DNA of 64,000 bases from Rhodospirillales bacterium (lineage in GTDB: Bacteria; Pseudomonadota; Alphaproteobacteria; Rhodospirillales; Casp-alpha2), in NCBI GenBank assembly GCA_021775095.1, contig JAJFII010000019.1:42806-106805 (forward strand). Direction: 5' to 3'. A program made the position numbers and the translations under genes. Below are positions 34,396 through 43,476 of this stretch, in pieces. How positions within the stretch are numbered: the first letter of the stretch is position 1; every line of letters begins with the position of its first letter. A model generated the notes under the pieces. That model saw nothing but the letters and a program-made list of their open reading frames with translations. It ran no database searches and had not been told where the DNA came from.

Positions 34396-35708
34396 TGAGT
34401 GTTGATGTCGCCACGGGTTCAGAGCGGTTGGATGCCCTGCTTGCCCGTCACCCCATGCCCAGTTGGCGGATGTTCGCCTGGCCGGTAATGTTTTTGTTGG
34501 TTCTGGGGATCGGCTGGTCTTATTTTGTCGAACTGGATGAAGTAGCCGTGGCATCGGGCGAGGTTGTTCCACAGGGCAACGTGCGGACGGTTCAGCACCT
34601 GGAAGGCGGAATTGTCCAGGAACTGTATGTCGCCAATGGTAATGTTGTGCGGGCAGGTGATTCCCTGTTGCTGTTGGATTTGGCTTCGGGAGGTACCAAT
34701 CTCGACGAACTCCTGGTGCGTCTTGACAGCGAATTGTTGGTCAAGGCCCGCCTGACTGCGGAAGCCGACGGGACCGAAATTTCCTTTCCCCGGGACCTCG
34801 CAGCCCGCCGTCCCGCCCAGGTTAGCGCCCAACGTCAAGCCTTTGACGCCCGCAAAAGGGAATTGGCGTCGCGGTTAAATGTAATGCGCGAACAAATCAC
34901 CCAGAAAAAACTGGAAACCGACGAATTGGCGGCGCGGACGACGGCTGTGCGCCGTAATTTATCGCTTGCCCAGGAACGCCTGAAAATATCAAAGTCTCTC
35001 CTTGCTGAGGGATTAACGGCGAAGATTGAACATTTAGAATTGGAAGCGGAAGTTGAAAGCCTGGATGGGGAATTAAAGGGATTGGGACCCTCCTTACCGA
35101 AGGCCGCCGCCGCCGTACAAGAAGCCACACAGCGCCTGGAAGAAGGCGAAGGCCGGTTTCGGCGTGAGGCGCAGGATGAATTGGGCACGGTCGAACAAAA
35201 TATTGCCCGTATTAACGAATTGCTGATTCAGGCCCGCGAGCAAGGGTCCCGTGCCGAGATCAAAAGTCCCATTGATGGTGTGGTAAAAAACCTGAAATAC
35301 AATACCATCGGCGGTGTGGTCCGCCCTGGTGAACCTATTCTGGAAATCGTTCCGACCAGTGAGCAATTGGTTGTCGAAGCAAAGTTAAATCCCACCGAGC
35401 GTGGTTTCATCCGCTCTGGAATGCCAGCCGTGGTGAAAGTTTCAACCTATGATTTCGCCCGCTACGGCGGTTTAAATGGTGAAGTCATACGGGTTGCCCC
35501 AGATACCAGCCTTAACGAAGATGGATCGCCCTACTTCATGGTTATCGTGCAAACTGACAAAAACTTTTTGGGGCGTGATGAAACGGACCTGCCGATCACC
35601 CCAGGAATGCAGGCGACCGTCGATATTCACACCGGCCAAAAGTCCGTTATGGACTATCTGATTCGGCCCATTTTGAAACTTCGTCATGAAGCCTTCCGCG
35701 AACGGTAA
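34395..35708 (+). CDS. HlyD-family type I secretion periplasmic adaptor
   Basis: The 437-residue membrane fusion protein has one N-terminal TM helix (about 29-46), a lipoyl/barrel-sandwich half (EVVPQGNVRTVQHLEGGIVQEL), a long coiled-coil hairpin (about 130-290), the second lipoyl half (IKSPIDGVVKNLKYNTIGGVVRPGEPILEIVP) and a C-terminal beta-barrel domain. It connects the ABC exporter to an outer-membrane TolC-type channel, which is not encoded nearby. Its ATG overlaps the TAA of the ABC gene by 1 bp (TAATG), so the two are translationally coupled. Confidence 0.93.
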   Translation: MSVDVATGSERLDALLARHPMPSWRMFAWPVMFLLVLGIGWSYFVELDEVAVASGEVVPQGNVRTVQHLEGGIVQELYVANGNVVRAGDSLLLLDLASGGTNLDELLVRLDSELLVKARLTAEADGTEISFPRDLAARRPAQVSAQRQAFDARKRELASRLNVMREQITQKKLETDELAARTTAVRRNLSLAQERLKISKSLLAEGLTAKIEHLELEAEVESLDGELKGLGPSLPKAAAAVQEATQRLEEGEGRFRREAQDELGTVEQNIARINELLIQAREQGSRAEIKSPIDGVVKNLKYNTIGGVVRPGEPILEIVPTSEQLVVEAKLNPTERGFIRSGMPAVVKVSTYDFARYGGLNGEVIRVAPDTSLNEDGSPYFMVIVQTDKNFLGRDETDLPITPGMQATVDIHTGQKSVMDYLIRPILKLRHEAFRER

Positions 35709-35887
35709 AATCATTCGCCGACGGAAAATGACCGTTAACAAGGGTTGCGCCTATAATTTGCCCGCTTACCCTAAGCGTTTGTTATTTTTTAACGAATCTG
35801 TATAAGGTTAAGGGTGAATTAACGTTAAATTGCCTTTGCAATTGGCGACTTTAATATTGCCCGGGCCAGAGTCTGAAGAGAGTCAGT

Positions 35888-36682
35888 ATGTCAATTCCAA
35901 CAATATTAGCTCTTTTGGGGGCCTTTGGACTCTTCCTTGGCTCAATCATTGTCAGTACCGATAATTATCTTATTTTTGTGAGTGGATCCAGTTTGGTAAT
36001 GGTCGCCGGCGGAACCCTCGCATCGACATTTATTTCCTATGAACCCCGCTATGTCATGCTCTCCTTAAAACTGATCTACCGGATGATTGCTTCGCCCAAA
36101 GTTGGCCGGAATGTCCTGAAAAGCGAAGTCGGACGAATTATTCGCTGGGCTTATACGGTTCAGAAAAAAGGCATTCCGGCGCTTGAACAGGAAGCTAAAA
36201 AAGCCGTTAGCGGTGACAAGTTTATGAAGTTTGGGATTGATATGGTGGTCAGTGGATATACCGGGGAGGAAGTCCGGGAAATCATGACGACGACCATCGA
36301 AACCACGTTTGGTCGGAATACGGTACAGGTTCAAATTCTCAAGAACATGGGTGCCGCAGCCCCCGCCTTTGGCATGATCGGGACACTGGTTGGCCTGATT
36401 ATCATGCTCGACAACATGGGCGGAGACCCGTCAAGTCTGGGCAAAGGCCTTGCCGTGGCCCTTTTGACAACGCTTTATGGTGTGCTCTTCGCGCGGATAA
36501 TCTTCATCCCTGCGGCGACTAAAATTTTACAACGTGAAGAAATTGTCCGCTTTCGGAATTATCTCGTCGCCGAAGGTCTGGCCTTGCTCGCAGACAAAAA
36601 GAGCCCCCGCTACATTCAAGACCGTATGAACAGTTATTTAGATCCTGCGATCCATTTTAATATCGATAAGATGAAAAAATGA
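35888..36682 (+). CDS. motA: MotA-type stator protein (MotA/PomA)
   Basis: The 264-residue inner-membrane stator subunit has four TM segments, the long cytoplasmic loop and the conserved NMGAAAPAFGMIGTLVGLIIML block in which a Pro and channel-lining Thr are conserved. It forms a complex with the MotB-like protein encoded 58 bp downstream and drives torque from proton or sodium flow. It is outside a flagellar operon, as is common for motAB in this class. The ion type cannot be decided from this gene alone. Confidence 0.9.
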   Translation: MSIPTILALLGAFGLFLGSIIVSTDNYLIFVSGSSLVMVAGGTLASTFISYEPRYVMLSLKLIYRMIASPKVGRNVLKSEVGRIIRWAYTVQKKGIPALEQEAKKAVSGDKFMKFGIDMVVSGYTGEEVREIMTTTIETTFGRNTVQVQILKNMGAAAPAFGMIGTLVGLIIMLDNMGGDPSSLGKGLAVALLTTLYGVLFARIIFIPAATKILQREEIVRFRNYLVAEGLALLADKKSPRYIQDRMNSYLDPAIHFNIDKMKK

Positions 36683-36740
36683 TAAGGTGAAGGTCGGTGC
36701 TTATTCTGATGGTAGATGAATTCAAGGGCACATCCGTACG

Positions 36741-37499
36741 ATGAAGCAGAATGCCCCCCCCGTTGAAGAAGCTGAAGACTGGCTGACGACCTATGCCGAT
36801 GCCATTACGTTGTTGATGGCGTTTTTTGTGATGTTGTTGACCTTTGCGGAATTTGATGTTCCGGCTTATCAGGAAGCTGCTGCGGCCATTGCCAATAACA
36901 TTGGTGAAGGCGAAAAAGACGCAAAATCTGATTCTCAGACTCTGAAAATTGACGTTGAGGACGTGGTTTTCGAAATGCAGGCGGACCAGGTGGTTGACGT
37001 CAAATTAGATAAAAAAGGCGTGGTCATCGACCTGGCCGGTGGAGCCTTTTTTCAACCAGGGAATGCGCAATTAAATGAAGCGGCAATCCCTGTCCTCGAT
37101 AAAATCGCGCAAATGATTAAAGAAGAAAAATTCAAACTTTTTAATATCGAAGTGGAGGGCCATTCTGATCCGTCCCCCATCAGCAACGAAATGTTCCCGT
37201 CCAACTGGGAACTGTCATCGGCGCGGGCCTCTACCGTTGTCCGCTTTTTCGGCGCGGCAGGCATCCAATATGAGAAAATGAAGGCCGTTGGATTTGCGGA
37301 AACCCGACCGAAGGTTCCCAATTTCGACCAGCAGGGCGCACCGATTCCAGAAAACCAGCAAACCAACCGGCGCATCTCCATACGTGTGTATCCGATGAAT
37401 ATTGAGGAACGACAAAAATTCAACGTCAAAGTTGATCTCAAGTCCATGCTTAAAGATGTGCAGAAAAACACGGATCAAAGCAAGTCAACATCGCCATAG
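36741..37499 (+). CDS. motB: MotB-type stator protein with OmpA/peptidoglycan-binding domain
   Basis: The 252-residue protein has a short cytosolic N terminus, one TM helix (WLTTYADAITLLMAFFVML) with the ion-conducting Asp D20, a plug/linker region and a C-terminal OmpA-like peptidoglycan-binding domain (VEGHSDPSPISNEMFPSNWELSSARAS, NRRISIRVYP). It anchors the stator to the cell wall. It is paired with motA. ATG 36741 is used. The Thr-Tyr-Ala-Asp context fits both MotB and PomB. Confidence 0.9.
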   Translation: MKQNAPPVEEAEDWLTTYADAITLLMAFFVMLLTFAEFDVPAYQEAAAAIANNIGEGEKDAKSDSQTLKIDVEDVVFEMQADQVVDVKLDKKGVVIDLAGGAFFQPGNAQLNEAAIPVLDKIAQMIKEEKFKLFNIEVEGHSDPSPISNEMFPSNWELSSARASTVVRFFGAAGIQYEKMKAVGFAETRPKVPNFDQQGAPIPENQQTNRRISIRVYPMNIEERQKFNVKVDLKSMLKDVQKNTDQSKSTSP

Positions 37500-37625
37500 G
37501 TTTCCGTAAAGCAACTTATTGGTGCTGACGCCGACGCGTTCCTATGGGGAGTATGTAGTAAAATTGGTCATTGCCGTGTAGCTACCGACGGAAACGACAC
37601 CCAGGCGGACCCTCATATTAACATC

Positions 37626-38450
37626 CTATTCGAGGATAATTTCCTGGCCTTCATGACAAACAAACGCACCGTCCCATAGGTTTGCGGCTTCCACCGCAAT
37701 TTCGTCCATAATATCGTCGGTGTGATCGGGATCATGGTGGAAAATGGCCAAGCGTTTGACATTGGCGGCTCGACACAGTTTGACACCTTCGTTCCAGGTT
37801 GAATGGCCCCAGCCAATCTTTTCGGGGAATTCTTGTTCCGTATAGGTGCTGTCGTATATCACCAGATCGGCACCTTCAATAAGGCCCAAAATGTTTTGAT
37901 CGGGTTTGCCGGGAACATGTTCGGTATCGGTTACATAAACGGCAGACTTGCCCTTGTAGTCGATCCGGTAGGCGGTCGAACCATTGGGATGGTGTAAGGG
38001 TGCCGTACTGATTTTCACACTGCCAAAAAGTTGAAAGTTATCGCCAGCTTCAAAATCTTCAAAGCGCAGCTCAGCTTGCATGGCTTCCAAAGGGACAGGG
38101 AACATGGGGTTGTGCATTTGTGTAGACAGAACGTTCTGCACACCGCCTTGGTTTTTGAGGTGCCCGGCCATAATTGTAATCGATCTTTTGGGGTCGTAGG
38201 CAGGTGTAAAAAAAGGAAACCCATTGATATGATCCCAATGGGTGTGGGTAAGAAGTAAATAGGTTTTTCGAATATCTTCGCCAAGGACAACTTTTGAGTA
38301 GTTTCGAATGCCTGTTCCTGAATCCATGGTAAAATGCTGGTCACCGGCTTGCACTTCAATACAACTGGTATTGCCGCCATATTTCATGTGTTCTGGGGAC
38401 GCACAGGCGATACTGCCGCGGACACCCCAAAATTTTATTCTTAGTGCCAT
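37626..38450 (-). CDS. MBL-fold metallohydrolase
   Basis: The 274-residue cytosolic metallo-beta-lactamase-fold enzyme has the dinuclear metal motif H69-T-H71-W-D73-H74 (LLTHTHWDHINGFP), further ligands expected at APLHHPNGS (150s), the Asp of VIYDSTYTE and the late HHDPDHTDD. The N-terminal KFWGVRGSIACASPEHMKYGGNTSCIEV is typical of a subgroup related to RNase Z/cyclic phosphodiesterases that often accompanies nucleotide cyclase genes. Phosphodiesterase activity here is inference from context. It is convergent with motB. Confidence 0.87.
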   Translation of the reverse strand: MALRIKFWGVRGSIACASPEHMKYGGNTSCIEVQAGDQHFTMDSGTGIRNYSKVVLGEDIRKTYLLLTHTHWDHINGFPFFTPAYDPKRSITIMAGHLKNQGGVQNVLSTQMHNPMFPVPLEAMQAELRFEDFEAGDNFQLFGSVKISTAPLHHPNGSTAYRIDYKGKSAVYVTDTEHVPGKPDQNILGLIEGADLVIYDSTYTEQEFPEKIGWGHSTWNEGVKLCRAANVKRLAIFHHDPDHTDDIMDEIAVEAANLWDGAFVCHEGQEIILE

Positions 38451-38910
38451 ATTTTCAATTTCTTCAATGGAGCAACGAGTACCATCTAACCGTTTCTACG
38501 GCTTATTCACAATACAATTAAGGCGGACGCAACCAGATTATTCATTCCATAGCATGTAGGTTCGCGTAACCGCTTCTCTTTACGGATTGTAGGCGATAAA
38601 TGGAGCCCCAATTGTGATGCCAGTCACAGTGTGTAAATTTAAATGCGATGAGTTCTACTCTTGGCATTTTCCGATGCTTTAATCAACTTGGTTTAATGGC
38701 GATTAGCGGCCTGATGGTTTCAAGTTGGGAAGACAGGCTTGTCTTATAACAATTCTGCCTTTGGGGGGTATTTTTAAGGGGGCAACCGGCGGCCTGGGCC
38801 CCTACCCCGACGGACCAAAAGAGCAACACCTTCGGCGGCTGCAAGACGCCCAGTGCCGGACACCCATTGCCTTGCTGTTACCGACGGCGACGAGCCGTTT
38901 ACTGATGTAA
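38451..38910. other. intergenic region without a recognised gene
   Basis: A 460-bp stretch lies between the MBL gene (which reads away from it on the minus strand) and the rpoH terminator. The first 200 bp are AT-rich and should hold the MBL gene promoter. A 61-codon open frame at 38725-38910 has no ribosome site and an unconvincing composition. Nothing else is supported. Confidence 0.5.
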
Positions 38911-38947
38911 ATAAAAAGCCGCGTTCCTCTGTGAAGAAGAACGCGGC
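38911..38947 (-). terminator. rho-independent terminator of rpoH
   Basis: Perfect 9-bp arms GCCGCGTTC and GAACGCGGC with a 12-nt loop are followed on the minus strand by TTTTTATTT, 28 bp after the rpoH stop. Confidence 0.9.
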
Positions 38948-38974
38948 ATTGATGAGAACTGATTTCAGAACGTT

Positions 38975-39889
38975 TTAGCCGTTACTGGCGTCTATGTAGA
39001 GGCTGGGGTCTGCCCCCTGGTCGCGCGCTGCGATAACAACGGCTTTCTGAACCCGTTCGAAGGCCCTGGCTTCCAATTGACGAACCCGTTCCCTGCTAAT
39101 TCCATAGGACTCGCCCAGTTCTTCGAGGGTCGGCGGGTCATCCTTCAACTTGCGTTCCGTAAAAATGTGCCGTTCCCGCTCAGGCAGGCTGGCAACGGCA
39201 TTGGCCAGATGTTCATGCATGACGTTCTGCTGTTCACGGTTGGCATAAACCTGTTCCGGCGTGGCGCTTTCATCGACCAGAGAGTCAATGAATTCGGCGC
39301 TGTCATCATCCTGTGACATGGGCGCATTTAAGGACAGATCCCGAACCGACAGGCGACCGTTCATGTGAATAATATCGCTTTCAGACACGCCCATTTTGGA
39401 GGATATTAATTTCGCTTGTTCGGAGGATAGATCACCACTTTCGAGAATGTTCAGTTTGGCTTTTACATTCCGAAGGCTGAAAAATAATTTTTTCTGTGAT
39501 GCCACTGTTCCCAGTTTTACCATTGACCATGATTTCAGTACGTATTCGGTAATAGATGCTTTAATCCACCACATGGCATAGGTCGACAGGCGAAAACCTT
39601 TTTCAGGCTCAAATTTTTTCACTGCTCGCATCAGACCAATATTGCCCTCGGATATCAAATCAGCGACGGGCAACCCGTAACCGCGATATTTCATGGCCAT
39701 CTTAACGACCAATCGCAAATGTGAGGTAACGAGTTTGTGGGCAGCTTCCGTATCGCCCTTTTCACGCCACAGGGCTCCGAGTTGCTGTTCATCGTCTTTT
39801 TCCAGGATCGGATAAGACCAGACTTCCCGAAAATAGTGGGACAGTCCGCCATCGGCCGGTACAGCTGGTAATGAAATTGTTGAAGCCAT
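38975..39889 (-). CDS. rpoH: RNA polymerase sigma-32 factor (heat shock)
   Basis: The 304-residue sigma-70-family factor carries the RpoH box QKKLFFSLR, region 2 (NIGLMRAVKKFEPEKGFRLSTYAMWWIKASI) and region 4 (ERHIFTERKLKDDPPTLEELGESYGISRERVRQLEARA). It directs transcription of heat-shock and envelope stress genes. Alphaproteobacteria often have more than one RpoH. It has a strong terminator downstream and a long upstream region with a promoter and a short open frame, so its expression may be controlled after transcription begins. Confidence 0.96.
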   Translation of the reverse strand: MASTISLPAVPADGGLSHYFREVWSYPILEKDDEQQLGALWREKGDTEAAHKLVTSHLRLVVKMAMKYRGYGLPVADLISEGNIGLMRAVKKFEPEKGFRLSTYAMWWIKASITEYVLKSWSMVKLGTVASQKKLFFSLRNVKAKLNILESGDLSSEQAKLISSKMGVSESDIIHMNGRLSVRDLSLNAPMSQDDDSAEFIDSLVDESATPEQVYANREQQNVMHEHLANAVASLPERERHIFTERKLKDDPPTLEELGESYGISRERVRQLEARAFERVQKAVVIAARDQGADPSLYIDASNG

Positions 39890-40031
39890 TGTATATTCCC
39901 TTCTTTGTATCTGTTATCGCTCCAATGCCATTGGATAGATTCCATCCATGGCAAAAATGAGGCAGCGAATCAGTGATCTGATAACTTTTGTGTGATCGAT
40001 ATGAGGTTGGCCCAAAAGGGCGTCCAGGTGC
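39890..40031 (-). other. 5' region of rpoH
   Basis: The 140-nt segment between a short leader frame and the rpoH start contains a small GCCC-AAAA-GGGC hairpin (about 40012-40023) and is otherwise unremarkable. It could contribute to temperature-dependent folding of the mRNA, but no canonical RNA thermometer (ROSE/fourU) was recognised. Confidence 0.3.
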
Positions 40032-40085
40032 CTACAGGTTGCAGGAAATGATCACAGGAATTGCGGGTTGGGGTCGAATTGTCAT
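40032..40085 (-). CDS. 17-codon leader peptide candidate upstream of rpoH
   Basis: ATG at 40085 to TAG at 40032-40034 encodes MTIRPQPAIPVIISCNL. A consensus AAGGAG (40095-40100 on the complement) lies 9 nt before the ATG, far better than chance, and a sigma-70-like promoter sits about 100 bp upstream. It may be a regulatory leader for rpoH or an unrelated small protein. Confidence 0.4.
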   Translation of the reverse strand: MTIRPQPAIPVIISCNL

Positions 40086-40182
40086 GCCTATATTCTCCTT
40101 CAGAAGCAATATGACGTTTAATAAAAACCTACCAAATGGTCAGGTCCAGATTGCCAGCCCCTAACGGGCACCGGCTCCTGTT

Positions 40183-40211
40183 ATTAGGGCAAATTTATGC
40201 CAATATGTCAA
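40183..40211 (-). promoter_or_regulatory. sigma-70 promoter upstream of rpoH leader
   Basis: On the minus strand, TTGACA (40206-40211) and CCTAAT (40183-40188) are separated by 17 bp, a near-consensus housekeeping promoter about 290 bp upstream of the rpoH start and about 100 bp upstream of the short leader frame. Confidence 0.55.
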
Positions 40212-40241
40212 GACTTTCCTCTATTTGTGAATAACATTCAC

Positions 40242-41210
40242 TTAACCAGCCAATCGATAGGGGTCGGCTGTTTGCTGATTTCCATATAAGCGGTTTAATT
40301 CACCTGCCAGAAAATCAGCCAACTGACCCATGCCAGAAAGGCCTGCTAACCGCTCGGCGTCAGAATTATAATTTGTGTTTGTATTGATGTCGTAGACGTA
40401 GACGTCGCCTCGAGCATCGGTTATGAATTCCACCCCCGCCACTTCAACAGAACTGGCTGCCAGAAATGTGGTCAGTTTGGCTTTTAAGGTCTGTGGAATC
40501 CCCGATTCGCCATCAAATATTTTAAATTTTGCTGTGTGTTCCTTGCCGTTCCCATCGATTTCACAAACATCGGCAGGACAAAGCTCAAATCCATCTGATG
40601 TATCGACCCGAACGGCATAATAAAACTTTCCGCCAATAAACTCTGCCCGAGTGATTGACCGGTTCGGCGCGTAAATATAGGCCTGCAAAAGGGCGATTTC
40701 ATCAACGGTAGGCCGATAGGCAGCGCTCCTGATATGGTCGATTAGCTCATTCGTCGTTTCAAACAGCGTGACCTGATCGCCCTTGCCGCCGCGATTCGGC
40801 TTAAAGATGACGGGTCCCGGCGGGAAATGTTCTGCCGCTTCGATCAGTTTTTCCCGTCCATATACAGCAACCGTATGGGGGACAGCGATGCCATGGGCCA
40901 TTAGCGTTGCATATTGGGCCGCTTTATTAACCTCGAGAGCGAGCGCTTTGCTGGAATTGACGACCCGCCGTCCATGGGCTTCAAGCCAGCTCAGCACTGC
41001 CGCCGCAAATTCCGGCGCATACCGGTGGTCCCGGGTATAGGACGAGGCACTCATTCTGTTGTAAAAAATGCCTTCTGGCGGCGCTTTTGAGAGATCGATG
41101 CTGCCGTCCGACAGATCCCACTCCTCAAAAAGCAAATTCCGTGCCACAAAGGCCTGGCGCAGGGGTTCAACCCAAATTCCATTCTCATGAATCACATAAA
41201 TCTTAGACAT
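40242..41210 (-). CDS. ATP-grasp (RimK/glutathione synthetase-like) ligase
   Basis: The 322-residue soluble protein has an ATP-grasp core: GPVIFKPNRGGKGDQVTLFE (ATP-binding Lys and glycine-rich loop), LLQAYIYAPNRSITRAEFIGGKFYYAVRV, and metal-binding region VYDINTNTNYN. It should ligate a carboxylate to an amine or amino acid at the cost of ATP. Substrates are unknown. It stands alone on the minus strand, and its 3' end lies just outside the rpoH promoter region. Confidence 0.82.
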   Translation of the reverse strand: MSKIYVIHENGIWVEPLRQAFVARNLLFEEWDLSDGSIDLSKAPPEGIFYNRMSASSYTRDHRYAPEFAAAVLSWLEAHGRRVVNSSKALALEVNKAAQYATLMAHGIAVPHTVAVYGREKLIEAAEHFPPGPVIFKPNRGGKGDQVTLFETTNELIDHIRSAAYRPTVDEIALLQAYIYAPNRSITRAEFIGGKFYYAVRVDTSDGFELCPADVCEIDGNGKEHTAKFKIFDGESGIPQTLKAKLTTFLAASSVEVAGVEFITDARGDVYVYDINTNTNYNSDAERLAGLSGMGQLADFLAGELNRLYGNQQTADPYRLAG

Positions 41211-41694
41211 GAAGTTGCTCCTGCAGAAGTCTCGGTCAAAATTGTTATAAATTAATTATACTATATATAAATTGTGTTTTTTAAATTTCATTACAAAAAT
41301 TTAGTGTTATTATTACAAACCGAAAAACGCTTCCTATTGGAAAAAGCGACCATTTACATAAAACTTACAGGTCGACCAATAACCAAACACATCCCATCTG
41401 ATGTGTGCCCTGTTCGGCCATCATTCGCCGGCGGATTAACTGCTTACCCCATACACCGCAGCGCGTTGCGATGGCCTCCTTGTCACAAAAAAGAAGGAAC
41501 GGGTCAGAGTGCGTCCTATGACCCGGAAATTCTCTAGCAGAATATCTGGCACCGTTAGTTTGTTGAGGGATTTTGCCACACGAGCAGAAGTCGTTTCTGC
41601 TAATTTACCGAAGCACTTGGCCGACCGCTTCGTTTTTTGCCAGAGGGTTCGGCAAATAAAACACTGGTCAGCTCAATAACCGGGGAAGAATAAA
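41211..41694. other. intergenic region without a recognised gene
   Basis: A 484-bp stretch. The part next to the ATP-grasp gene (41230-41300) is very AT-rich and should hold its promoter. An 87-codon plus-strand frame at 41274-41537 has no good ribosome site. A small inverted repeat at 41636-41656 lacks a T tract. Nothing else is supported. Confidence 0.5.
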
Positions 41695-42570
41695 TTAATT
41701 GGCGCCGGCAATCGATTCATTGTCTTTGGAATTTTGAAGATGGTAACCAAGGTCCGGAATGGGGGGCAACTCGAGCTGTTCCCCATTACTGATTTCAGAC
41801 TTCCGCTTTTGCCGATAGAGGCTGCGTATGGCCGCGTAGTAGTCAACCGAGGTTTTGCGAATTTGACGCAGGTCATCGGCAGCGCCCGCGTATTCAGAAA
41901 TCCCTGCCGTCACTTTCAACGACCAGTCCAAGGCATCCCTGTCGGTATTGGAAATCCAGTTGCCAGTGGCATCAAAATAAGGGTCAACGACAAATTTACC
42001 AACGGCGTCACGGGGGTTTGAAGGGCCAAATAAGGGAAGCACCAGGTAAAATCCCTCGTTGACGCCCCACACACCCAGTGTCTGACCAAAATCTTCCTTC
42101 TGAACAGGATGTCCAAGTTCACCGGTGACGTCGGCAATTCCACCAATGCCAACAATTGTATTTACCATGAACTTACTGACCGTCAGAAACGCTTCTTTGG
42201 GATCACCTTGCAAGATCTGATTGGCAACGGTTACCGGGGTCGCGATATTGGCGAGGAAGTTACTCAACCCAGCGCGAAATACCGCCGGCAGGTTATCATT
42301 GTACAGGTCAGCTACCGGGTCGAGGAGATTTTCCTGCAGAAAAACATTAAACCCGAAGATCGAACGATTTACGGATTCTAACGGATCATTTACGTCATCC
42401 TCGTCCGCATCGGCTGCGGCTTCCAGGATATGTTGAGAACGCGTCTGGGCATCGGCAGAAAGGGTTTTGGCTTCGCCATTTGCAGGAACCGCAAAATAGA
42501 CGAAAACACCAATGACCAGAGCCATCCAAACGAATTTGATATTTAACGGTTTCAATATTTTGTCATCCAT
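41695..42570 (-). CDS. mlaA: MlaA/VacJ-family outer-membrane lipid-asymmetry protein, no lipobox
   Basis: The MlaA-family domain is clear: DPLESVNRSIFGFN, LPAVFRAGLSNFLANIATPVTVANQILQG (family core), DFGQTLGVWGVNEGFYLVLPLFGPSNPRDAVGK. MlaA removes misplaced phospholipids from the outer leaflet of the outer membrane. The N terminus has a hydrophobic signal segment (FVWMALVIGVFVYFAVPANGEA) but no cysteine, so unlike E. coli MlaA it would not be a lipoprotein. Start is put at the second Met (42570); the frame is open to 42591. It is divergent from two MlaC-like genes, forming an envelope-lipid cluster. Confidence 0.9.
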   Translation of the reverse strand: MDDKILKPLNIKFVWMALVIGVFVYFAVPANGEAKTLSADAQTRSQHILEAAADADEDDVNDPLESVNRSIFGFNVFLQENLLDPVADLYNDNLPAVFRAGLSNFLANIATPVTVANQILQGDPKEAFLTVSKFMVNTIVGIGGIADVTGELGHPVQKEDFGQTLGVWGVNEGFYLVLPLFGPSNPRDAVGKFVVDPYFDATGNWISNTDRDALDWSLKVTAGISEYAGAADDLRQIRKTSVDYYAAIRSLYRQKRKSEISNGEQLELPPIPDLGYHLQNSKDNESIAGAN

Positions 42571-42826
42571 AGACTGCTCAAGACTGCTCAATCATCCATA
42601 CCCATAGCCACGGCGCAATATCAACGGCAACAATCCCAAGATCTTTGCGCGTCAGACCACAGGTTGGTTTTATGCGAGTTTATACATTCCTGCAACCCGG
42701 TATCTGACAATTCTGCAGCAGTGTTGTATAAATGCAAAGATAGATCGGTCTCGCTTAACCTTGTTTTGACAAAATGCAATTACTGTTGGACGCTACCAGC
42801 AACGACTGGCTTGAGGGAAATAGAGA

Positions 42827-43456
42827 ATGAATCGTCAATTTGTGATGGGAATAATTATAGCCATTAGTTTTTATCATGTGGCTGTATCCTCTCCTATTGC
42901 TGCACCAGAGGGCGCGCCGGAAGATGTTGTATCGGCCTTTCAGGAGCAACTGGTTAATGTTATGAAAATAGCTGATAAGCTCACAGTTCGGGAACGTTTT
43001 GCACAATTGTCACCGGCTGTGGACGCGGCGTTTGATATGCCACTGATGACACAAATCGCGGTCGGTTCGCATTGGTCTACGACCAGCGATAACGATCGCA
43101 ATAATGTAATTAAGGCGTTTCGAGACATGAGTATTTCTACTCTTGCAACCCTGTTTGATGGGTATAGCGGTGAAATATTTGAACACCAAATGAATGAACC
43201 AGGGCCCTCCAAAACGATCATTGTTCGGACGGATCTGATCAAAACAAACAAGTCCCGCATCCAGATCGCCTATGTAATGCGCCAGTTTAATGAAGGTTGG
43301 CGAATCATAGATGTTGTCGTCGATGGCGGTATCAGCGAATTAAAGGTAAGGCGGTCAGAATATCGGATGATTTTGAAAACCAAAGGAATCGCCGGATTGA
43401 TCGGATTGTTGAATAATAAATCCAAACAACTGATGTCCGATTCGGTTGCCGGATAG
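42827..43456 (+). CDS. MlaC/HpnM-like periplasmic lipid carrier, copy 1
   Basis: The 209-residue exported protein of the Ttg2D/MlaC family has a signal peptide (MGIIIAISFYHVAVSSPIAA) and the family core with FRDMSISTLATLFDGYSGEIFE and WRIIDVVVDGGISELKVRRSEYRMIL. Such proteins ferry phospholipid between MlaA and the inner-membrane MlaFEDB complex; in hopanoid loci a relative is called HpnM. An hpnN gene nearby supports the latter. The second copy follows 20 bp later. Confidence 0.85.
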   Translation: MNRQFVMGIIIAISFYHVAVSSPIAAPEGAPEDVVSAFQEQLVNVMKIADKLTVRERFAQLSPAVDAAFDMPLMTQIAVGSHWSTTSDNDRNNVIKAFRDMSISTLATLFDGYSGEIFEHQMNEPGPSKTIIVRTDLIKTNKSRIQIAYVMRQFNEGWRIIDVVVDGGISELKVRRSEYRMILKTKGIAGLIGLLNNKSKQLMSDSVAG

Positions 43457-43476
43457 TTTTTTTGGAGTCTGATCCC

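Noticed and set aside
37499..37594. GTTTCCGT/ACGGAAAC inverted repeat between motB and the MBL gene
   Set aside because: Arms are 8 bp but 80 bp apart, too far for a terminator hairpin.
38725..38910. 61-codon open frame before the rpoH terminator
   Set aside because: No ribosome site, poor composition and no recognised family.
41274..41537. 87-codon open frame upstream of the ATP-grasp gene
   Set aside because: It begins in a very AT-rich promoter-like segment, has no Shine-Dalgarno and no recognisable domain.
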